Of a DNA stretch of 11,521 bases, positions 6,642 to 11,521 are shown one piece after another. Origin of the DNA: PBB1 sp031380885. Its GTDB lineage: Bacteria > Pseudomonadota > Gammaproteobacteria > Burkholderiales > Burkholderiaceae_C. The notes below the pieces were generated by a model. The model was not told the DNA's origin, made no database searches, and was given only the letters and a program-made list of their open reading frames with translations. Each line of letters begins with the position of its first letter. The first letter of the stretch is position 1. The position numbers were made by a program, and so were the translations under genes. Where the stretch lies: NCBI GenBank assembly GCA_031380885.1, contig JANMXL010000175.1, positions 1 to 11,521 on the forward strand, written 5' to 3'.

Positions 6642-7208
6642 ATGAACAAAGCCTTCACCAGGGAATCCGACGCCGCCGATGACGACGATGCCGACCCGGC
6701 CGCGCCGGCGATCCCGGCTGGCGTCAAGAACTACGTCACACCGGCCGGCTACGCCCGGCTGCGCGCCGAACTGCTGAACCTGCTGGACGTGGAGCGCCCG
6801 AAGGTGGTCGAGATCGTGTCGTGGGCGGCGAAGAACGGCGACCGCTCCGAGAACGGTGACTACCTCTACGGCAAGAAGCGATTGCGTGAGATCGACCGCC
6901 GCATCCGCTTTCTGACCAAGCGGCTGGACATCGCCGAGGTGGTCGATCCGTCGGTGCACTGTGGTGCCGATCAGGTGTTCTTCGGCGCCACGGTGCGCTA
7001 CGTCAATGCCCGGGACGAGGAGCGCACGATCACGATCAAGGGCGTCGATGAGTCCGACAGCGCCGCCGGTGAAATCAGCTGGATCGCGCCGATGGCGCGC
7101 GCGCTGCTCGGAGCCCGTGTCGGCGATGAAGTCCGTGTGCAGACGCCGGCCGGGGTGGATCTGGTCGAGGTGCTGGCGGTGAGTTACCCGAGCGCTGGCG
7201 TCAGCTGA
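6642..7208 (+). CDS. greB: Transcription elongation factor GreB
   Basis: Rescues backtracked RNA polymerase by entering the secondary channel and stimulating cleavage of the 3' end of the transcript. The protein has 188 residues against 158 in E. coli; the extra length is an acidic N-terminal extension (DAADDDDAD at 10-18). The N-terminal coiled coil spans about 34-100. Its tip motif NGDRSENGDYLYGKKRLREIDRR (from 65) carries the acidic pair Asp67/Glu70 that coordinates Mg at the polymerase active site. The FKBP-like C-terminal domain spans about 112-183 with VFFGATVRY (112-120), SPMARALL-like APMARALLGARVGDEV (149-164) and QTPAG (167-171). The GreB-type ERP and GDRSEN segments favour GreB over GreA. 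It starts 51 bp after imuB with no terminator and no strong Shine-Dalgarno in between, and converges on spoT with 22 bp separating the stops. Confidence 0.95.
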   Translation: MNKAFTRESDAADDDDADPAAPAIPAGVKNYVTPAGYARLRAELLNLLDVERPKVVEIVSWAAKNGDRSENGDYLYGKKRLREIDRRIRFLTKRLDIAEVVDPSVHCGADQVFFGATVRYVNARDEERTITIKGVDESDSAAGEISWIAPMARALLGARVGDEVRVQTPAGVDLVEVLAVSYPSAGVS

Positions 7209-7230
7209 GCACCGAGCGCGTGCACAGCCC

Positions 7231-9510
7231 TCACGGCTTGATGCGGTTGATGTGCAGCACCGCGGCCGATCGTTTCAACGCGCGCATCACCTCGGCCAGG
7301 TGCAGCCGGTCGCGCACCGCCAGCAGCAGTTTCAGTTCGGCCGTCTCCGCCACTGCCTGATCGCCCATGTCGATGTGCGTGATGTCGGCCTCGGCAGCCG
7401 CGACGGCGGTGGCCACTTCGGCCAGCACGCCCTTGCCATTCTTCAGCAGCAGGGAAACGCCGGTCTCGAATGAGCGGATCGGCTGCTCGGCCCAGTCCAC
7501 GTTCAGCCCGTCTTCGCTGTCGCGCCCAAGCAAACGCTTGCCGACCGTGCAGTCGGTGGTGTGGATCTGCAGCCCTTCACCGCGGCCCACGTAGCCCAGC
7601 ATCGAATCGCCCGGGATCGGCCGGCAGCAGGTGGCCAGCTGGATCGATGCGCCTTCGCTGCCGTCGATCAACACCATGCCTTGCGATGGGGTGGCCTCGT
7701 CGGCACCGTAGCGGCCCAGCGTCAGCGTCACCGCATCGGGTCGCACACCATGCTCGGTCAGCAGACGCGCCAGGCGCTTGGCGACGATCGAGGCGATCTT
7801 GCGTCCGACGCCGATGTCGGTCAGCAACTCTTCGCGGCTGCGGTTGCCGCTCCAGCGCAGCAGCGCCGGCCAGACGGGCGACAGCGCGCCGGGGCCGTCG
7901 TCCTGCGGCATCGTCATGCCTTCGGCTCGCAGTGCCTGGGCCAGCATCTTGGCGCCGAGCTCCTGCGACTCTTCTTGCTCCATCGTCTTCAGGTGGTGCC
8001 TGATCTTCGACCGCGCGCGGCCGGTGCGCACGAAGTTCAGCCAGCCCGGATTCGGCCGCGCGCCGGGGGCGATGACGATGTCGACCACGTCGCCGCTGCG
8101 CAGCTCGGTGCGCAGCGCCACCGGCTCGCCATTGACCTTGGCCGCCACGCAGTGGTCGCCGACATCGGAGTGAATTGCGTAAGCAAAGTCCACGGGTGTG
8201 GCACCGCGCGGCAAGGCGAGGATCTTCGACTTCGGCGTGAACACGTACACCGCGTCGGGGAACAGGTCGATCTTGACGTGTTCGAGGAACTCGCTGGCGT
8301 CGCGGGTTTCGTCCTGGATGTCGATCAACGACTGCAGCCACATCGCGCCCAGCCGCTGCGCTTCCTGCGCGTGCTGCGGGCCCTTGCCCTTGGTTTTGTA
8401 CATCCAGTGCGCGGCAATGCCTTTTTCGGCCACGGCGTGCATCGGCTCGGTGCGAAGCTGGAACTCGACCGCGGTGCCCAGCGGGCTGACCAGCGTGGTG
8501 TGCAGCGACTGGTAACCGTTGGTTTTCGGGATCGCGATGTAGTCCTTGAAGCGCCCGGGCAGGGGCTTGTACAACTGGTGCAGCACGCCCAGCGCCAGAT
8601 AGCACTCGGGCAGTGTGGCGACGACGATGCGAAAGCCGAAGATGTCGCTGACCTGGGCAAAGCTCAGGTGCTTGGCGCGCATCTTTCCGTAGATGGAAAA
8701 CAGCGTCTTTTCCCGGCCGTAGACCTGCACTTTGAGCTTGGCCTGGGTGAAAGATTTCTCGACATCGCGCTGGATGCGCTCCACCAGGTCACGTCGATTG
8801 CCGCGTGCTTTGAACACCGCTTTCGACAAGGCGCTGTAGCGCCAGGGCCGCAGGTGCTGAAACGACAGCTCCTGCAGTTGGCGGTAGGTCTGGTTCAGCC
8901 CCAGCCGGTGCGCGATCGGCGCGTAGATGTCCAGTGTTTCGCGGGCGATGCGCACGCGCTTGTCGGCACCCACCGACGCCATCGTGCGCATGTTGTGCAG
9001 CCGGTCGGCGAGCTTGATCAGGATCACACGCACATCGCGCGCCATCGCCAGCAGCATCTTGCGAAATGACTCGGCCTGCGATTCCTCGCGGGTCGAGAAC
9101 TGCAACTTGTCGAGCTTGGTCAGCCCGTCGACGAGTTCGGCGGTCGGCGCGCCGAAGCGCTCGATCAACTCGGCCTTGGTGATGCCGCAGTCTTCCATCG
9201 CGTCGTGCATCAACGCGGCCATGATCGCTTGAGCGTCGAGCTTCCATTCGGCGCACAGGCCGGCCACTGCGATCGGGTGCGTGATGTAGGGCTCACCACT
9301 CGCGCGGTATTGGCCCAGGTGCGCTTCGTCGGCGTAGCGGTAGGCGTCACGGACGCGGCGGATGTCGGCCGGTTCCAGGTAGTCGAGCTTGCTGGTCAGC
9401 GCGTCGAACGATGCGGCGGCGGCGTCAGTGGGCGCAGCCATGGTGCTCGGTCGACGCCGCACCGCGTTGATCGCCTCCTTGACGGTGTCGCCGATCAGAT
9501 TGCCCATCAC
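7231..9510 (-). CDS. spoT: Bifunctional (p)ppGpp synthetase/hydrolase SpoT (RSH)
   Basis: 759-residue long RelA/SpoT homologue controlling the alarmone (p)ppGpp. The HD hydrolase domain is intact: ITHP (76-79), LMHDAMEDC (100-108), IKLADRLHNMRT (165-176). The synthetase domain has GREKTLFSIYGKM (265-277), DIFGFRIV (289-296) and GRFKDYIAIPKTNGYQSLHT (319-338). The RFKD motif is the basic form of bifunctional Rel/SpoT, not the acidic EXDD of RelA. The TGS domain spans about 414-476, the conserved cysteine region has CCRPIPGD (628-635) with H650/C654, and an ACT domain lies at about 683-757. The predicted start is a GTG at 9510, directly followed by an in-frame ATG at 9507. A further ATG at 9441 (residue 24) is also possible, since no good Shine-Dalgarno marks any of them. 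It follows rpoZ in the gmk-rpoZ-spoT order. Confidence 0.95.
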   Translation of the reverse strand: MMGNLIGDTVKEAINAVRRRPSTMAAPTDAAAASFDALTSKLDYLEPADIRRVRDAYRYADEAHLGQYRASGEPYITHPIAVAGLCAEWKLDAQAIMAALMHDAMEDCGITKAELIERFGAPTAELVDGLTKLDKLQFSTREESQAESFRKMLLAMARDVRVILIKLADRLHNMRTMASVGADKRVRIARETLDIYAPIAHRLGLNQTYRQLQELSFQHLRPWRYSALSKAVFKARGNRRDLVERIQRDVEKSFTQAKLKVQVYGREKTLFSIYGKMRAKHLSFAQVSDIFGFRIVVATLPECYLALGVLHQLYKPLPGRFKDYIAIPKTNGYQSLHTTLVSPLGTAVEFQLRTEPMHAVAEKGIAAHWMYKTKGKGPQHAQEAQRLGAMWLQSLIDIQDETRDASEFLEHVKIDLFPDAVYVFTPKSKILALPRGATPVDFAYAIHSDVGDHCVAAKVNGEPVALRTELRSGDVVDIVIAPGARPNPGWLNFVRTGRARSKIRHHLKTMEQEESQELGAKMLAQALRAEGMTMPQDDGPGALSPVWPALLRWSGNRSREELLTDIGVGRKIASIVAKRLARLLTEHGVRPDAVTLTLGRYGADEATPSQGMVLIDGSEGASIQLATCCRPIPGDSMLGYVGRGEGLQIHTTDCTVGKRLLGRDSEDGLNVDWAEQPIRSFETGVSLLLKNGKGVLAEVATAVAAAEADITHIDMGDQAVAETAELKLLLAVRDRLHLAEVMRALKRSAAVLHINRIKP

Positions 9511-9581
9511 CCTAATTTATCCCGTATTGCATGGACCCGACATCGGGCTGTCATCAAGGACAGGCCGCGGCCCATGAGAAA

Positions 9582-9602
9582 CGGCCCCGCAGGGCCGCTT
9601 TT
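9582..9602. terminator. Terminator-like hairpin between rpoZ and spoT
   Basis: CGGCCC (9582-9587) pairs with GGGCCG (9592-9597) across a CGCA loop. On the plus strand it is followed by CTTTTC (9598-9603). On the minus strand, the direction of rpoZ-spoT transcription, it is preceded by AAAAG and followed by the weaker TTTCTC. It has the shape of a bidirectional intrinsic terminator with short U-tracts. In the operon direction it may only attenuate readthrough from rpoZ into spoT. Confidence 0.5.
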
Positions 9603-9615
9603 CAACGTGTGCAGA

Positions 9616-9634
9616 GCCGGTCGGTCAGACCGGC
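9616..9634 (-). other. Inverted repeat spanning the rpoZ stop codon
   Basis: GCCGGTC (9616-9622) is a perfect 7-bp complement of GACCGGC (9628-9634), with the rpoZ stop codon (9625-9627) in the 5-base loop. In the minus-strand transcript the last rpoZ codons pair with the bases just after the stop. With no U-tract it is not a terminator. It might act in mRNA 3'-end protection or processing; this role is inferred only from position. Confidence 0.4.
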
Positions 9635-9828
9635 ACCTTGCGCAGCATTTCGATGCCCACTTCACCCGCCGCGATCTCGCGCAGCGCGGTCACGCCGGGC
9701 TTGTTTTTGGTTTCGATCTTCGGGGCGTGGCCCTGGCTCAGCATGCGGGCGCGGTAGGTGGCCGCCAGCACCAGCTGGAATCGGTTGGGAATATGAACGA
9801 GACAATCTTCCACGGTGATGCGGGCCAT
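9625..9828 (-). CDS. rpoZ: DNA-directed RNA polymerase omega subunit
   Basis: 67-residue omega subunit, which helps fold and assemble beta' into RNA polymerase and, in proteobacteria, contributes to the ppGpp site 1 at the beta'-omega interface. It begins MARITVEDCLVHIPNRFQLVLAATYRARML, with the conserved MARVTVED- and NRFxLVL-type motifs. KNKPGVTALREIA follows at 42-54. It is shorter than E. coli RpoZ (91 residues) but of the length typical for betaproteobacteria. GGAG (plus-strand 9835-9838) lies 6 bases ahead of the ATG. It sits 42 bp after gmk and about 115 bp before spoT on the same strand, the standard order. Confidence 0.96.
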   Translation of the reverse strand: MARITVEDCLVHIPNRFQLVLAATYRARMLSQGHAPKIETKNKPGVTALREIAAGEVGIEMLRKVPV

Positions 9829-9870
9829 GCGGTGCTCCAGAGGTGTGACTTTGGCGACCTTGATCGGGAA

Positions 9871-10491
9871 TCAATCGAGGTTCAGTGCCTGAAATACGGC
9901 GGGCTTGTTCTTTGACAACACCGCGTAACGCAGTCGTTGCGAGTGAACGATGGTTTTCAGATCGAAAACCGCCGTTTCGAACAGGGCGTTGATGATAACA
10001 AAGTCGAAATGCCGGGCCTGGGCCACTTCATGCCGTGCATTGACCAGCCGCTGCGCGATCACGTCCGGATGATCTTCCCCGCGCCGGGTCAGGCGCTGTG
10101 CCAGCTCCTCCCAGCTCGGCGGCAGGATGAACACCAGCACCGTGTCGGGGAACAGCTGCTTGATCTGCAGCGCGCCTTGCCAGTCGATCTCCAGCACCAC
10201 GTCGTGCCCTTGCGAGATGCGGCTGTCGATCGCGGCGTGCGACGTGCCGTAGCGGTTGCCGTGGACTTCCGCCCATTCGATGAACTCCCCGGCGGCGACC
10301 ATGGCACGGAATTCAGGCTCGCTGACGAAGTGGTACTCACGCCCTTCCTGTTCCTGCCCGCGCGGTGCCCGGGTGGTGTGCGACACCGACACGCCCAGGT
10401 GGGAATCCATCTCCAGCAACGCCTTGACGAGACTGGATTTGCCCGCGCCGCTGGGCGCTGCGACCACGAAAAGGCTGCCTGCTTGCTGCAT
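9871..10491 (-). CDS. gmk: Guanylate kinase
   Basis: Phosphorylates GMP (and dGMP) to GDP with ATP in the cytoplasm, supplying GTP and the precursors of (p)ppGpp. The protein has 206 residues, the usual family length. The P-loop is APSGAGKSS at 12-20 with Lys18. The GMP-binding part includes SHTTRAPRGQEQEGREYHF (from 37) and GNRYGTSHAAI (78-88). EIDWQGALQIK is at 101-111, and the lid RLTRRGED at 133-140. A GGAG sequence (plus-strand 10501-10504) lies 9 bases before the ATG, and the start fits the family N-terminus. It is the first gene of gmk-rpoZ-spoT and is divergent from prsR. A stable hairpin lies in its leader. Confidence 0.97.
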   Translation of the reverse strand: MQQAGSLFVVAAPSGAGKSSLVKALLEMDSHLGVSVSHTTRAPRGQEQEGREYHFVSEPEFRAMVAAGEFIEWAEVHGNRYGTSHAAIDSRISQGHDVVLEIDWQGALQIKQLFPDTVLVFILPPSWEELAQRLTRRGEDHPDVIAQRLVNARHEVAQARHFDFVIINALFETAVFDLKTIVHSQRLRYAVLSKNKPAVFQALNLD

Positions 10492-10514
10492 ACGGGGTCA
10501 CTCCAGGCGGCGGG

Positions 10515-10535
10515 CATCGGCGTCGGGTGCCGATG
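10515..10535 (-). other. Hairpin in the gmk leader
   Basis: CATCGGC (10515-10521) and GCCGATG (10529-10535) form a perfect 7-bp stem with a 7-base loop. In the gmk transcript it lies 10 bases upstream of the GGAG ribosome-binding site. AGGC (10505-10508) and GCCT (10538-10541) could extend the stem across an internal loop, bringing it next to that site. It could tune gmk translation or be an operator-like dyad in the divergent gmk/prsR promoter region. Neither role is shown. Confidence 0.4.
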
Positions 10536-10651
10536 GCGGCCTCGACAGCGGGGTGCATTGCCACATATTCATCGATAAACGCGCCAGCATCGGCGGGGTC
10601 GGGTGTGAGAATTCGAGTGGGGACACGGTGTTCTCGGCGCTACATTTTTGG

Positions 10652-11521
10652 ATGAGCATGACTTCGGACACACGGCCACCTTTGCTGATTGTGGAGGATG
10701 ACCTCTCACTCCAGAAGCAGATCAAGTGGTCGCTGGATCGCTTCGATTCGGTCACCGCCGATGACCGCACCAGTGCGCTCGTGCAGTTTCGACGCTACTC
10801 GCCCGCGGTGGTGACGATGGATCTCGGCCTGCCACCGAACCCCGACTCGGTCCAGGAAGGCTTCAAGCTGCTTGAGCAGATGATGGAGCTCAACCCCGAC
10901 GTCAAGGTGATTGTGCTGACCGGGCAGAACGACCAGGCCAATGCGCTGCGGGCCATCGACCTCGGTGCCTACGATTTCCTGCCCAAACCCTTCGATCCCG
11001 ACATGCTGGGCCTGATCATCGGCCGAGCCTTTCGGCTGTTCGATCTGCAAAGCGAGAACCGGCGCCTGCGTGACTTGCAGCTGCCCGATGCGACAGGTGG
11101 GCTCATCACACGCGACCAGCAGATGCTGCGCATCGGTCGCACGATCGAGAAAGTGGCGCCGAGCAACGCGACGGTGCTGCTTCTGGGCGAAAGCGGCACC
11201 GGCAAGGAGGTGCTGGCCAATGCGTTGCACCAGGCCTCGAAGCGCAGTGGCAAGTTCGTCGCCATCAACTGCGCAGCCATTCCCGAGAACCTGCTGGAAA
11301 GCGAGTTGTTCGGCTACGAGAAGGGTGCTTTCACCGGTGCGGCGAAAACCACCGTCGGGCGCATTGAAACGGCCCACGGCGGCACGCTGATGCTCGATGA
11401 GATCGGCGATCTGCCGATGGCGCTGCAGGCCAAGCTGCTGCGCTTTCTGCAAGAGCGCACCGTCGAGAGAATCGGTGGTCGGCAGGAGATTCCGGTCGAT
11501 GTCCGTGTCGTCTGCGCCACC
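10652..11521 (+). CDS. prsR: PrsR-type sigma-54 response regulator, 3' end cut by window edge
   Basis: NtrC-like two-component regulator; 290 codons are visible of an expected 450 or so. The receiver domain (about 10-127) has LLIVEDD, the phosphoacceptor in TMDLGLPP (Asp57), VLTG (Thr90) and DFLPKPFDPD (Lys112). The AAA+ domain has Walker A GESGTGKE (179-186), the sigma-54 contact motif GAFTGA (225-230) and Walker B GGTLMLDEIG (243-252). The DLGLPPNPDSVQEGF, AIDLGAYDF and AFRLFDLQSENRRL stretches match what I know of PrsR, the regulator associated with PEP-CTERM/exosortase (EpsH) exopolysaccharide loci. The remaining AAA+ part and Fis-type HTH lie outside. An in-frame ATG at 10658 is an alternative start; neither has a good Shine-Dalgarno. 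The cognate kinase PrsK is not upstream, where divergent gmk lies. Sigma-54 regulator class is certain; PrsR assignment is strong. Confidence 0.88.
   Translation, partial: MSMTSDTRPPLLIVEDDLSLQKQIKWSLDRFDSVTADDRTSALVQFRRYSPAVVTMDLGLPPNPDSVQEGFKLLEQMMELNPDVKVIVLTGQNDQANALRAIDLGAYDFLPKPFDPDMLGLIIGRAFRLFDLQSENRRLRDLQLPDATGGLITRDQQMLRIGRTIEKVAPSNATVLLLGESGTGKEVLANALHQASKRSGKFVAINCAAIPENLLESELFGYEKGAFTGAAKTTVGRIETAHGGTLMLDEIGDLPMALQAKLLRFLQERTVERIGGRQEIPVDVRVVCAT

Noticed and set aside
7200..7240. Bidirectional terminator between convergent greB and spoT
   Set aside because: The 22-bp gap has only short GC-rich complementarities and no T tract, so no intrinsic terminator can be supported.
7561..9069. 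Plus-strand open frame of 502 codons opposite spoT
   Set aside because: It is a shadow of the intact spoT frame, and its translation is His/Gln/Arg/Ala-rich without any domain.

Overview
The window looks like a GC-rich betaproteobacterial chromosome, most likely Burkholderiales (Rubrivivax/Leptothrix/Sphaerotilus-like). This rests on the conserved gmk-rpoZ-spoT order with a 67-residue omega subunit, an acidic N-terminal extension on GreB, an E. coli-type LexA operator in front of imuA-imuB, and a PrsR-type regulator. Species cannot be fixed from this stretch. Nearly all of it is ordinary chromosomal coding sequence. I see no insertion sequence, integrase, tRNA, rRNA or CRISPR array.

Layout. 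(a) 1-2018, minus strand: glyA (3' end cut by the window edge), preceded by a membrane-anchored lytic transglycosylase. (b) 2019-2283: divergent intergenic region with an AT-rich stretch next to ubiD. (c) 2284-3867, plus: ubiD, the prenyl-FMN-dependent decarboxylase of ubiquinone synthesis. (d) 3868-4055: a non-coding segment packed with consecutive inverted repeats and closed by a strong rho-independent terminator. (e) 4108-6590, plus: a near-perfect LexA box, then imuA and imuB, the accessory subunits of the SOS mutasome. The third partner, dnaE2/imuC, is not next to them. (f) 6642-7208, plus: greB. (g) 10491-7231, minus: gmk, rpoZ and spoT in one transcription unit, convergent with greB and with two hairpins between rpoZ and spoT. 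(h) 10652-11521, plus: the N-terminal two thirds of a sigma-54-dependent response regulator that I recognise as PrsR, the regulator linked to PEP-CTERM/exosortase exopolysaccharide loci; its 3' end is outside the window.

How the genes fit together. gmk, rpoZ and spoT join guanine nucleotide supply, RNA polymerase assembly and (p)ppGpp turnover. GreB, converging on spoT, also acts on RNA polymerase. imuAB is an SOS damage-tolerance cassette insulated from ubiD by the terminator, but with no evident terminator before greB, so damage induction may read into greB. PrsR points to an exopolysaccharide/PEP-CTERM system to the right of the window or elsewhere in the genome.

I did not find a clearly new multi-gene system. 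The items most worth a second look are the hairpin array after ubiD, the imuAB pair lacking dnaE2 with greB behind it, the paired hairpins in the rpoZ-spoT junction, and the prsR gene standing apart from any visible prsK.
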